A model generated the notes under the pieces. That model worked only from the letters and a program-made list of their open reading frames with translations, was not told where the DNA came from and searched no databases. A DNA stretch of 24,819 nt from Azonexaceae bacterium (GTDB lineage: Bacteria; Pseudomonadota; Gammaproteobacteria; Burkholderiales; Rhodocyclaceae). The stretch spans positions 1 through 24,819 of the forward strand of contig SSTB01000241.1 of NCBI GenBank assembly GCA_009469665.1. Direction: 5' to 3'. The position numbers and the translations under genes are program-made. How positions within the stretch are numbered: position 1 is the stretch's first letter; each line of letters starts with the position of its first letter. Below are positions 1-9,098 of this stretch, one piece after another.

Positions 1-3000
1 CTGGCCACCGACGCCATCGCCGCCGTTCCCACCGCCGTGGTCGCCAGCATGACCACGGACCAGATCGCCGCCCTCACCACCGACCAGGTACGCGCCCTGT
101 CCACGGCCCAGATCGCCGCCCTTACCAATGACCAGGTCGTCGCCCTCGGCACCGCCCAGTTCGCTGCCTTCCAGACCAGCCAGATCCAGGCCTTCACGTC
201 GACCCAGTTCCCGGCCGTCGAAACCATCGATCTCGCCGCCCTGTCCACCGCCCAGATCGTCGCCCTCACCACGGCCCAGGCGGCCTCGCTGACCTCGGCC
301 CAACTGGCGGCGCTGACCACCGCCCAGGTGAGCGCCCTGGAAACTGCCGACGTGGCGGCCATTTCCGCCACCGTCATCCCTGGTCTCACCACGGCCCAGA
401 CCCACACCCTGTCGGTGGCTCAACTCACCGCCCTGACCACCGCCCAGGTGCGCGCCCTGGAAACCGCCGACCTCGCCGCCCTCGACAGCGACCAGATCGC
501 CGGCCTCAGCACCGCCCAGGTCGCCAGCCTCACCACGGGCCAGATCGTCGCCCTGTCCACCGACCAGATCACCTACCTCACCACGGCCCAGGTCGCCGCC
601 CTCACCAGCACCCAGTTGCGGGCCCTGGAAACCGTCGACGTGGCCGCCCTCACCACGGCCCAGATCGCCGCCCTGTCGTCGAGCCAGATCGCCTCCCTGA
701 CCACCGATCAGTTCGCCTCCCTGACCACCGCTCAGATCGCCGCCATCGAAAACGCCGACATCCCTGCCCTGACCACGGCCCAGATCGTCGCCCTCACCAC
801 GGATCAGGCCCCGGCCCTGCGCACGGGCCAGGTAGCCGTCCTGACCACCGCCCAGATCGTCGCCCTGGAAAGCGCCGACCTGGCCGCGCTCACCACGGCC
901 CAGATACAGGCCATGACCACGGCCCAGATCGCCAAGCTCACCACGACCCAGATCTCCAAGCTCACCACCGCTCAGGTGGCCGCCCTCGAGACGGCCGACA
1001 TCGTCGCCCTGTCCACGGCCCAGGTGCAGCAATTGACCACCGCCCAGGTGGCCGCGCTCACCACCGCCCAGGTGGCCGCCCTCACCACCGCCCAACTGAC
1101 CACCCTGACGACGGCCCAGATCGCCGCCCTGACCACCACCCAGGCCCCGGCGCTCACCACCACCCAGGTTCAGGCCCTGACCACCGCCCAGGTCGCCGCC
1201 ATCGAGACCGCCGATCTCGCGGCCCTCACCACGGCCCAGGTCGCCGCCCTCACCACCAGTCAGATCGTCGCCCTGGGCACCGCCCAGCTCGCCGCCCTGA
1301 CCACGGCCCAGATCGCCGCCATTGAAACCGTCGATCTCGCGGCCCTGTCGGTCGCTTCCATCCAGAGCCTCACCACCGACCAGGTGGCCAACCTCACCAC
1401 CGCGCAGGTCGCCGCCCTCACCACCGCCCAGGTGGCGGGCATGGAAACCGCCGACATCGCCGTCCTGACGCCCACCCAGGTCGCCGCGCTGACCACGGCC
1501 CAGATCGCCAAACTGACCACGGCCCAGGTCGTCGCCCTCACCTCGGACCAAGTTCCTGCTATCGAAACCGCCGATCTCCAGGCCATGACCACGGCCCAGA
1601 TCGTCGCCCTGACCACGGCCCAGACGGCCACGCTGACCACGGCCCAGATTGCCGCCCTCACCACCGCCCAACTCCGGGCGCTGGAGACGGCGGACATCGC
1701 CGGCCTCAACAACGGGCAGTTGCAGGCCCTCACCACTGCCCAGGCGGCGGCCCTCACCACGGCCCAGGTGGCGGCCATTCCCACCAACCGCATCAGCGCC
1801 CTGGAAACGGTTGATCTCGCCGCCCTGACCACGGATCAGAGCGTCGCGCTGTCCACCGCGCAGGTGGCCAACCTGAGCACGGCCCAGGTGGCGGCCCTCA
1901 CCACCACCCAGGTGCGCGCCCTGGAGACCGGCGACATCGCCGCCCTGACCAGCGACCAGCTTCCCGCCCTGACCACCACCCAGGTGGCGGCGCTGACCAC
2001 TACCCAGATCGTGGCCCTGGCATCCACTCAGGTCGCCGCCCTCACCACCGCCCAGATCGCCGCCCTCACCACCGCCCAGATCCGGGCTCTGGAAACGGCC
2101 GACATCGCGGCGCTGTCCACCGCCCAGATCGTCGCCCTGACCACTGCTCAGGCCGCTGCGTTGACCACGGCCCAGGCCGCGGCTCTCACCACCGACCAGA
2201 TCGTCGCCCTGGAAACCGCCGACTTGGCGGCCCTCAGCACCGATGCCATCGCCGCCCTGAGCACCAGCCAGATCGCCGCCCTTACCACCACCCAGGTCGC
2301 CAACCTGACCACGGATCAGGTCCGCGCCCTGGAAACCGCCGACGTGGCAGCCCTTACCACCGCCCAGGTGGTCGCCCTCGGCACGGCCCAGTTCGTTGCC
2401 CTGGCGACGGCCCAGGTCGCTGCCCTCACTACGGCCCAGGCCGCCGCACTGCAGACGGTCGATCTGGCTGCCCTCTCCACCGCCCAGATTCGCGCCGTCG
2501 AAACGGTCGATCTCGCCGCTCTGTCCACAACGCAGATCGCCGCGCTTACCACCGCCCAGGTCGCCGCCCTCAGCACAGCCCAGATCGCAGCGCTCACCTC
2601 GGACCAGGTGGCGGCCTTGTCCACCACGCAATTCCAGGCCCTCACAACCGGCCAGGTCTCCGCCCTCACCACGGCCGATATCGCCGCACTGACCACGGAT
2701 CAAGTTGTCGCGCTCACTACAGCCCAGGCTGCCGCCCTCACCGCATCTCAGGCCGCCAAGCTGACCACCGCCCAACTGGCCGTGCTCGAGACCGCAGATC
2801 TGGTGGCCCTGACCACAACCGCCCTCGCCGGCATGACCACCACGCAGGTCGCTTCCCTCACCACCGCCCAGGTGGCGGCCCTGACCACCGACCAGATCGC
2901 CGCCCTCACCACGGGCCAGGTGGCCGCGCTGGAAACCGTGCAGATCGGCGCCCTGTCCACCAGCCAGCTCAGCCACCTGACCACGGCCCAGATCGTCGCC

Positions 3001-6000
3001 CTGACCACTGACCAGGCCTCCAGCCTCACCACCACTCAATTCGCAGCCCTCACCACCGCCCAGGTGGCGGCTCTCGAGACCGTCGATCTCGCCACCCTCT
3101 CAACCGCGCAGATCGTCGCCCTCACCACCTCCCAGGCCGCCGCGCTGACCGGCAGCCAGGCCGCCGCCCTCACCCTGGACCAGCTTGCTGCCCTGCAGAC
3201 AGCCGACCTCGCCAGCCTGAGCACCACGGCCGTCCAAAGCCTGACCACCACCCAGGTCGCCAACTTGACCACCGCCCAGGTGGCCGCCCTCACCACCACC
3301 CAGATTGCCGCCCTGGAAACCGTCGATCTCCAGGCCCTGTCGCCGCAGCACATCGCCGCCCTGACCAGCGCCCAGTTCGCCGCCCTCAGCACCACGCAGC
3401 TCGCCGCCCTGACCACCGGCCAAGTGGCGGCCATTTCCACCGCCAACCTCGCCAGCCTGACCACGGCCTCGGTGCGCAGCCTGGGCAGCGACCAGATCGC
3501 GGCGCTCACCAGCGCCCAGATCGTCGCCCTCACCACCGCCCAGGTCCATGCCTTGGAAACCGAGGACATCGCGGCTCTGACGACCAATCAGGCCGGTTGG
3601 CTGACTTCGGGCCAGATCGCCGCCCTCACCACCGCCCAACTCGTCGCCCTCACCACCAGCCAGGTACCGCAACTGGTGGTGACCGGCATCGCCGCCCTCA
3701 GCACCGCCCAGGTGGCGGCCCTGGAAACGGCGGACTTCGCTGCCCTGACCACCGACCAGATCATCGCCCTGACCACTGAGCAAGTGGCTTCCCTGGGCAC
3801 GGCCCAGCTCGTCAGCCTGACCACCGATCAGATTGCCGCCCTGCAGACCGCGGACCTGGCCGTCCTGTCCAGCAGCCAGATCGCCGCCCTGTCCACCGAC
3901 CAGGTCGCCGCCCTGAGCTTCGAACAGGTCCTCGCCCTGAGCACGGCCCAGATTCGCGCCCTTGAAACCGCCGACGTGGCAGCCCTGACCACCGACCAGG
4001 TCTCCCTCCTCAGCCCGACCCAGGCCGGCGCCCTCACTTCGGCCCAGCTCGTCGCCCTGTCCACCACGCAATTGCAGGCGCTCCAGCCGGCCGCCCTGGC
4101 CGCCCTTTCCACCGCTGTCGTCCCCGCCCTCTCGACCGCCCAGGTGGTGGCGCTCACCGATGACCAGCTCCTCTCGTTGACCACGGCGCAGATTCGCGTT
4201 CTGGAAACTGCCGATCTCGCCGCCCTGACCACGGCCCAGTTGCAGGTTCTCGATCCCACCCAGGTCGCCGCCCTCACCTCCGCCCAGATCGTCGCCCTCT
4301 CCACCGCCCAGGCGGCGGCCCTGACCACCGACCAGATCAGCGGCCTCACCACCGCCCAGGTGGCAGCCCTGGAAACCGTCGATCTCGCCGCCCTGACCAC
4401 GGCCCAGATCGCCGCCCTGGAAACCGCCGACGTCGCCGCGCTCACCACGGCCCAGATCGTCGCGCTTTCCACCGCCCAGGTCGCCGCCCTGGCCACCGAC
4501 CAGATCCGCGCCCTGACCACGGCCCAGGTGGCCGCCATCCAGACCGTCGATCTGGTGGAACTGTCCACCACCCAGGTGGCGGCCATGACCACCGCCCAGA
4601 TCGCCGCCCTCACCACCGCCCAGATCGCCGCCCTCACCACCGCCCAGGTGCAGAACCTGACCACGGCCCAGGTCGTCGCCCTGACCAGCGCCCAGGTGGC
4701 GGCCTTGGAGACCGCCGACCTGGTGACCCTGAGCACCGATCGCATTGCCGCCCTGGATACCGTCGACGTGGCGGCCATGGGCACGACCCAGATCGCCGCT
4801 CTGACCACCGACCAGGTGCAGGCCCTGACCACGGCGCAGATCGTCGCTCTCTCCAGCGACCAGTTCGTCGCCCTGGGCACTGCCGGCATCGCCGCCCTCA
4901 CCACCGACCAGTTGGTCGCGGTCGAATCGGGCGATCTCGCCGCCCTCACCACCGCCCAGATCGTCGCCCTGAGCACCGATCACGCCGCAGCCCTGTCGTC
5001 GCGGCAGTTGTCGGCCCTGAGCACCGCGCAACTGGCGGCCATGGAGACTGCCGACCTCGCCGCAGTCACCACGGCAGCCCTGCAGGGCCTTACCACGGCC
5101 CAGGCCGCCAACCTCACCACGGCCCAGGTCGCCAATCTGACCACCGACCAGATCGCTTCCATCAAGACCTCGCCCCTGGCGGCGCTCACCACGGCGCAGA
5201 TCGCCGCTCTGGCCACCGACCAGGCCGCAGCGCTCACCAGCACGCAGTTGCAGGCCCTCACCACCGCCCAGGTGGCGGCCATCGAGACCGCCGATCTTGC
5301 GGCCATTACCGCCGCCCGCTTCGCCACCCTGCGCACCTCCAGCATCGCCGCCCTGACCACGGACCAGATCGTGGCCATCACCACGGATCAGGCCGCCGCC
5401 CTCACCTCGGCCCAACTGGCGGCCATGAGCACCGCCCAGGTCGCGGCCCTGGAAACCGCCGACCTGGTCAACATCGCCACCACCGTGGTGCCCAGCTTCA
5501 CCACCGCCCAGGTGGCAGCCCTCACCACGGACCAGGTCGCGGCGCTCACCACCGACCAGGTCGCAGCCCTGGAAACCGCCGACGTCGCCGCACTCACCAC
5601 GGCGCAGATCCAGGCCCTCACCACCGCCCAGATCCAGGCCCTCACCACCGCCCAGGTGGCAGGTCTCACCTCGGCCCAGGTCGGGGCTCTGGAGACCGTC
5701 GATCTGGCCGCCCTGACCACGGCTCAGGTCGCCGCCATCGAAGGCGTTGATCTGGGAGCCCTGAGCACGACCCAGATCGTGGCACTTACCACGGATCAAG
5801 TCGGCGCCCTGACAACAGCCCAGATCGTTTCGCTGACCGCAGCCCAGGTGGCGGCCCTCACCACCGACCAACTCGGCGCGCTCTCCACCGCCCAGGTGGC
5901 GGCCATCCAGGGCGGAGACCTGGCTGCCATGAGCACCGATCAGATCGTCGCGCTTTCCACGGCCCAGGTTGCCGCGCTGACCACGGCCCAGATCGTCTCC

Positions 6001-6573
6001 CTCACCTCCGCTCAGGTCCAGGCCCTGGAGACGGTGGACGTCGCTGCCCTAACCACCGCTCAGGTAGCCGCCATCCAGGGCAGCGACTTGGCAGCCATGA
6101 CCACCGGCCAGATCGTCGCCCTGGGTACCGACGTCTCCGCCCTGACCACGGCCCAGATCGTCGCCCTGACCACGGTGCAGTACGCCAACATGACCACGGA
6201 TCAGATTGCGGCCCTGACCACCACCCAGGTCGAAGCCATGCAGATCACCGACCTGCAGGCCCTCACCACGGCCCAGATCGAAGCCCTCACCACCGCCCAG
6301 ATCGGGGCCCTCACCACCGCCCAGATCTTCGCCCTGACCTCGGCCCAGGTGGCGGCCATCGAGACCGCCGACATCGCCGCCATGACCTCGGAGCAATTCG
6401 GCGCCCTGAAGACCTCTCAATTCGCGGCCCTCACCACCGACCAGATCGCCGCCATCGAGACCGCCGACATCGCCGCCCTCACCACGGCCCAGCTCTCGCA
6501 CCTCAGCATGCCGCAGCACGACGCCTTCACCGGCGGCCAGCTGGGCGCGATGACCGCTGAGCAATTGGCTGCG
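1..6573 (+). repeat. 24-bp tandem array encoding octads, with a 120-bp super-period
   Basis: Units start at base 1 and every 24 bases after it. I checked the row starts every 120 bases from 1 to 6121 and all are in phase, giving 255 octads. Bases 6121-6141 encode a single seven-residue unit (LGTDVSA), and 18 further octads run from 6142 to 6573. Position 1 is L/I/M/V, positions 2-3 are mostly T/S-T, position 5 is Q, position 6 is I/V and position 8 is A. A variant with E at position 2 and D at position 5 (LETADLAA) occurs at 217, 337, 457, 625, 745, 865, 985, 1201, 1321, 1441, 1561, 1681, 1801 and 1921. It continues beyond these, most often 120 bases apart. Synonymous variation, for example ACC or ACG for the second Thr, is common, so the DNA is less uniform than the protein. 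Confidence 0.97.
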
Positions 6574-7203
6574 CTGGCCCTATCCACCCCGCTGGTCCTC
6601 GACCTGAACGGGGACGGCGTCGATACCGTGGGCCTCTCCGCCGGCGTCGAATTCGACTTGAACGCCACCGGCCAGGCGGTCGCCACCGGCTGGGTCGGCA
6701 AGGATGACGGCCTGTTGGCCATCGACCTGGACGGCAACGGCCGCATCGACGACGGCCGCGAACTGTTCGGCAGTGCCTTCATCCTGGAGGATGGCAGCAC
6801 CGCCGCGAATGGCTTCGAGGCCCTGGCCAGCCTGGACGACAACGGCGACGGTGTCGTCGATGCGGCGGACAGCGGCTTCGCCAGCCTCGTGGTGTGGAAG
6901 GACGTGAATCAGGATGGCACCAGCCAGACTGACGAACTCTTCGACCTCAGCGCCCTGGACATCACTGCCCTGGGCACCGGCGCTACGGCCTCCACGGCCC
7001 TGGACGACGGCAACTGGCTGGGCCTTACCGGCAGCTACAGCACAGCCGACGGGGCCACCCACGCCCTGGCGGACGTCTGGTTCCAGACCGCGCCCGCCGA
7101 GGCCCCTGCGGCCCCCAGCACTGCGGCCGATGAAACCGCCCTGTTCTCGGAAGACGACTTCCTCATGCCGCCGGCGAGCGACAGCCAGGACTGGTTGCTA
7201 TAA
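1..7203 (+). CDS. Giant octapeptide-repeat type I secreted protein (5' end outside window)
   Basis: The reading frame is open from base 1, and the first codons already encode repeat units. The GTG at 37 is therefore not a believable start and the gene begins upstream. Bases 1-6573 encode octads of consensus LTTAQ[I/V]xA, rich in Thr, Ala, Leu and Gln, with no cysteine and almost no aromatics. From about 6592 the protein changes to a calcium-binding domain with loops LDLNGDG (6598), IDLDGNG (6721), LDDNGDG (6832) and DVNQDG (6901). It also carries WVGKDDGLLA and GRELFG, which are hallmarks of the C-terminal domain of RTX/FrpC-like proteins. There are no GGxGxDxxx nonapeptides. The last residues are acidic and end in DWLL, as in type I secretion signals. 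A glycosyltransferase and a type I exporter follow. I infer a secreted or surface fibre/adhesin. The repeat itself I cannot assign to a known family. Confidence 0.9.
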   Translation: MATDAIAAVPTAVVASMTTDQIAALTTDQVRALSTAQIAALTNDQVVALGTAQFAAFQTSQIQAFTSTQFPAVETIDLAALSTAQIVALTTAQAASLTSAQLAALTTAQVSALETADVAAISATVIPGLTTAQTHTLSVAQLTALTTAQVRALETADLAALDSDQIAGLSTAQVASLTTGQIVALSTDQITYLTTAQVAALTSTQLRALETVDVAALTTAQIAALSSSQIASLTTDQFASLTTAQIAAIENADIPALTTAQIVALTTDQAPALRTGQVAVLTTAQIVALESADLAALTTAQIQAMTTAQIAKLTTTQISKLTTAQVAALETADIVALSTAQVQQLTTAQVAALTTAQVAALTTAQLTTLTTAQIAALTTTQAPALTTTQVQALTTAQVAAIETADLAALTTAQVAALTTSQIVALGTAQLAALTTAQIAAIETVDLAALSVASIQSLTTDQVANLTTAQVAALTTAQVAGMETADIAVLTPTQVAALTTAQIAKLTTAQVVALTSDQVPAIETADLQAMTTAQIVALTTAQTATLTTAQIAALTTAQLRALETADIAGLNNGQLQALTTAQAAALTTAQVAAIPTNRISALETVDLAALTTDQSVALSTAQVANLSTAQVAALTTTQVRALETGDIAALTSDQLPALTTTQVAALTTTQIVALASTQVAALTTAQIAALTTAQIRALETADIAALSTAQIVALTTAQAAALTTAQAAALTTDQIVALETADLAALSTDAIAALSTSQIAALTTTQVANLTTDQVRALETADVAALTTAQVVALGTAQFVALATAQVAALTTAQAAALQTVDLAALSTAQIRAVETVDLAALSTTQIAALTTAQVAALSTAQIAALTSDQVAALSTTQFQALTTGQVSALTTADIAALTTDQVVALTTAQAAALTASQAAKLTTAQLAVLETADLVALTTTALAGMTTTQVASLTTAQVAALTTDQIAALTTGQVAALETVQIGALSTSQLSHLTTAQIVALTTDQASSLTTTQFAALTTAQVAALETVDLATLSTAQIVALTTSQAAALTGSQAAALTLDQLAALQTADLASLSTTAVQSLTTTQVANLTTAQVAALTTTQIAALETVDLQALSPQHIAALTSAQFAALSTTQLAALTTGQVAAISTANLASLTTASVRSLGSDQIAALTSAQIVALTTAQVHALETEDIAALTTNQAGWLTSGQIAALTTAQLVALTTSQVPQLVVTGIAALSTAQVAALETADFAALTTDQIIALTTEQVASLGTAQLVSLTTDQIAALQTADLAVLSSSQIAALSTDQVAALSFEQVLALSTAQIRALETADVAALTTDQVSLLSPTQAGALTSAQLVALSTTQLQALQPAALAALSTAVVPALSTAQVVALTDDQLLSLTTAQIRVLETADLAALTTAQLQVLDPTQVAALTSAQIVALSTAQAAALTTDQISGLTTAQVAALETVDLAALTTAQIAALETADVAALTTAQIVALSTAQVAALATDQIRALTTAQVAAIQTVDLVELSTTQVAAMTTAQIAALTTAQIAALTTAQVQNLTTAQVVALTSAQVAALETADLVTLSTDRIAALDTVDVAAMGTTQIAALTTDQVQALTTAQIVALSSDQFVALGTAGIAALTTDQLVAVESGDLAALTTAQIVALSTDHAAALSSRQLSALSTAQLAAMETADLAAVTTAALQGLTTAQAANLTTAQVANLTTDQIASIKTSPLAALTTAQIAALATDQAAALTSTQLQALTTAQVAAIETADLAAITAARFATLRTSSIAALTTDQIVAITTDQAAALTSAQLAAMSTAQVAALETADLVNIATTVVPSFTTAQVAALTTDQVAALTTDQVAALETADVAALTTAQIQALTTAQIQALTTAQVAGLTSAQVGALETVDLAALTTAQVAAIEGVDLGALSTTQIVALTTDQVGALTTAQIVSLTAAQVAALTTDQLGALSTAQVAAIQGGDLAAMSTDQIVALSTAQVAALTTAQIVSLTSAQVQALETVDVAALTTAQVAAIQGSDLAAMTTGQIVALGTDVSALTTAQIVALTTVQYANMTTDQIAALTTTQVEAMQITDLQALTTAQIEALTTAQIGALTTAQIFALTSAQVAAIETADIAAMTSEQFGALKTSQFAALTTDQIAAIETADIAALTTAQLSHLSMPQHDAFTGGQLGAMTAEQLAALALSTPLVLDLNGDGVDTVGLSAGVEFDLNATGQAVATGWVGKDDGLLAIDLDGNGRIDDGRELFGSAFILEDGSTAANGFEALASLDDNGDGVVDAADSGFASLVVWKDVNQDGTSQTDELFDLSALDITALGTGATASTALDDGNWLGLTGSYSTADGATHALADVWFQTAPAEAPAAPSTAADETALFSEDDFLMPPASDSQDWLL

Positions 7204-7222
7204 GATCGCCGCGTCCCGAACC

Positions 7223-7259
7223 ACAGCCGGCGGGGGCCTCCCCTGCCGGCTGTTTTCTT
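7223..7259 (+). terminator. Strong rho-independent terminator after the giant gene
   Basis: The nine-base arm ACAGCCGGC pairs with GCCGGCTGT. Inside it GGGGG pairs with CCCCT (one G-T wobble), leaving a CCT loop: a 14-pair stem followed by TTTTCTT. It lies 19 bases after the stop codon at 7201-7203 and just before the glycosyltransferase start. Most transcripts of the giant gene should end here, so the glycosyltransferase depends on read-through or on a promoter I could not identify. Confidence 0.88.
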
Positions 7260-7271
7260 GAGCCAGCCCCC

Positions 7272-9098
7272 ATGACCGAAACCCGTGCCGCCGACCTGGA
7301 TACCGCCCTGGCCGAGGCCCGCAGCCTTGCCGCCGCGGACGCCCTCGACCCCATGGCGGTCATCGGACTGGCCGACCGCCTGGGAGGCGCCGGTCGCACG
7401 GCCGAGGTGGTCGATTTCTACCGGCTCTGGCTGCAACACACCCACTCGCCTCTGGCCCACATCGTCCGCTTCAACCTGGCCGTCGCCCTCACCCAGATCG
7501 ATCGATTTGCCGAGGCCGAGGAAAGCTACCGCAAAGCGATTTTTGAAAAGCCGGATTTCGTCCAGGCCTGGTTCAACATCGGCACTGTCATCGAGCGCCA
7601 GGGGCGAGCCCCCCAGGCCCTCGCCGTCTGGCAGTCCATGCTCGACCACCCCCTAGTCGGCCCCCAGCTCAACCGGGATCTCTACATCCTGGTTCTCAAC
7701 AGCATGGGCCGCCTGCAGGAAGAGAACCGCAATTTCCACGCGGCAGAAGAAAAACTGGCCGCCAGCCTGAGCGTCGATCCAGACCAACCCAAGGTCATCC
7801 AGCACTGGGTCCACCTGCGCCAGAAGCAGTGCGCATGGCCGGTGTTCTGTGACTTCCCCGGCCTCTCCGTGGGCAACATGCTGCGCGCCACCTCCCCCCT
7901 GGCCATGCTCTCCGCCAGCGACGACCCGGGGCTGCAACTTGCTACCGCGGTCCACTTCGCCCAGGAACGCATCAACACCCGCGTTCCCGTTCTGGCTCCC
8001 TCCCAGGGCTATGCCCATCCCCGCCTGCGCTTGGGCTTCCTGTCATCGGACTTCTGCCTGCACGCCGTGTCCCTGCTCACCGTCGAACTCTTCGAACTGC
8101 TCGACCGCGAACGCTTCGAACTCTACGGCTTCTGCTGGAGCCGGGAAGACGGCTCGGCCATGCGGGCCCGCGTCATCCGCGCCTTCGACCACTTCTTCAA
8201 GATCGGCGGCCTGGACGACGCCACCGCGGCCCAGGCCATCCGCCAGAACGAGATCGACATCCTCATCGACCTGCAAGGCCTCACCTCGGGCGCCCGGCCC
8301 AACATCGTCGCCTACCGGCCGGCGCCGGTGCAGATGACCTACCTGGGTTTCCCCGGCCCCACCGGCCAGCCGGGAATCGACTACGTCATCGCCGATCGCT
8401 ACCTCATCCCCGACGCCGAACGTCCCTATTACACCGAGAAACCCCTCTATCTCCCCAAGGTCTTCCAAAGCAGCGACCGCCAGCGCCCCGTGTCACCTTT
8501 ACCCACCCGGCAGCAGTGCGGACTGCCCGAGGCCGGATTCGTGTATTGCTGTTTCAACAACAACTACAAATTCACCGAGGCCATGTTCGAAACCTGGCTG
8601 CGCATCCTGACGCGGGTTCCCGACAGCCTCCTCTGGCTGCTGTCCGACAACCCCTGGGCCCAGGCCAACCTCACCGCCCGGGCCGAGGCCCGCGGCATCG
8701 ACAAGGGCCGCCTCCTCTTCGCCCCGAGGGTTGCGCCGCCCGACTACCTCGCCCGCTACACCGCGGCCGACCTCTTCCTCGACGCCTATCCCTTCAACGG
8801 CGGCACCACCGCAAACGACGCGCTGTGGATGGGGCTCCCCGTCCTCACCCTCTCCGGCCGCACCTTCGCCTCCCGCATGGCCGGGGGCCTGCTCACTTCC
8901 CTAGGCGTACCCGAACTCATCGCCACCGACTTATCCGCGTACGAGGAAAAGGCCGTCGCCCTGGGCAAGGACCCCGCCCGCCAACGGGAACTGCGCCGCC
9001 GCGTCGAAGAGGCGCGGCAAACGTCGCCGCTGTTCGACATGCCCGGCTTCGTGCGGGATTTCGGCGACGCCATCGCCGGGGTGGCGATGCGGCGCTGA
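7272..9098 (+). CDS. GT41 (SPINDLY/OGT-type) TPR protein O-glycosyltransferase
   Basis: A 608-residue protein with tetratricopeptide-like helices at about residues 65-170 (for example FAEAEESYRKAIFEKPDF) and a GT41 catalytic region after that. Recognisable blocks are LRLGFLSSDF with the following HAVSLL, DILIDLQGLTSGARP, RPAPVQMTYLGFPGPTGQPG, DYVIAD, CCFNNNYKFT (the conserved Lys region that contacts the nucleotide sugar in OGTs), and LDAYPFNGGTTANDALW with GLPVLTL. The family transfers GlcNAc or another sugar from UDP to Ser/Thr, or to Asn in HMW1C relatives, in the cytoplasm. The ATG at 7272 has only a weak ribosome binding site. Its position directly after a Thr-rich giant protein makes that protein the obvious acceptor; this is inference. 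The sugar donor cannot be read from sequence. Confidence 0.93.
   Translation: MTETRAADLDTALAEARSLAAADALDPMAVIGLADRLGGAGRTAEVVDFYRLWLQHTHSPLAHIVRFNLAVALTQIDRFAEAEESYRKAIFEKPDFVQAWFNIGTVIERQGRAPQALAVWQSMLDHPLVGPQLNRDLYILVLNSMGRLQEENRNFHAAEEKLAASLSVDPDQPKVIQHWVHLRQKQCAWPVFCDFPGLSVGNMLRATSPLAMLSASDDPGLQLATAVHFAQERINTRVPVLAPSQGYAHPRLRLGFLSSDFCLHAVSLLTVELFELLDRERFELYGFCWSREDGSAMRARVIRAFDHFFKIGGLDDATAAQAIRQNEIDILIDLQGLTSGARPNIVAYRPAPVQMTYLGFPGPTGQPGIDYVIADRYLIPDAERPYYTEKPLYLPKVFQSSDRQRPVSPLPTRQQCGLPEAGFVYCCFNNNYKFTEAMFETWLRILTRVPDSLLWLLSDNPWAQANLTARAEARGIDKGRLLFAPRVAPPDYLARYTAADLFLDAYPFNGGTTANDALWMGLPVLTLSGRTFASRMAGGLLTSLGVPELIATDLSAYEEKAVALGKDPARQRELRRRVEEARQTSPLFDMPGFVRDFGDAIAGVAMRR

Noticed and set aside
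37..39. GTG at 37 as the start of the giant repeat gene.
   Set aside because: The frame is open to base 1, and the preceding 12 codons are already repeat units, so the true start is upstream of the window.
3100..5871. A 923-codon open frame on the minus strand.
   Set aside because: It is the antisense of the repeat array. The repeated codons lack stops in that frame, giving a Gly/Gln/Arg-rich periodic product with no domain.
1..6573. Resemblance of octads such as LTTDQVVAL and ALETV to TAL-effector repeats (LTPDQVVAI, ALETVQ).
   Set aside because: TAL repeats are 33-35 residues with paired variable residues and a conserved glycine loop. Here the unit is eight residues, so the likeness is probably chance.
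1..6573. CRISPR-like or other non-coding direct repeats.
   Set aside because: There is no repeat-spacer alternation. The period is a multiple of three, the variation is synonymous, and one frame is open throughout.
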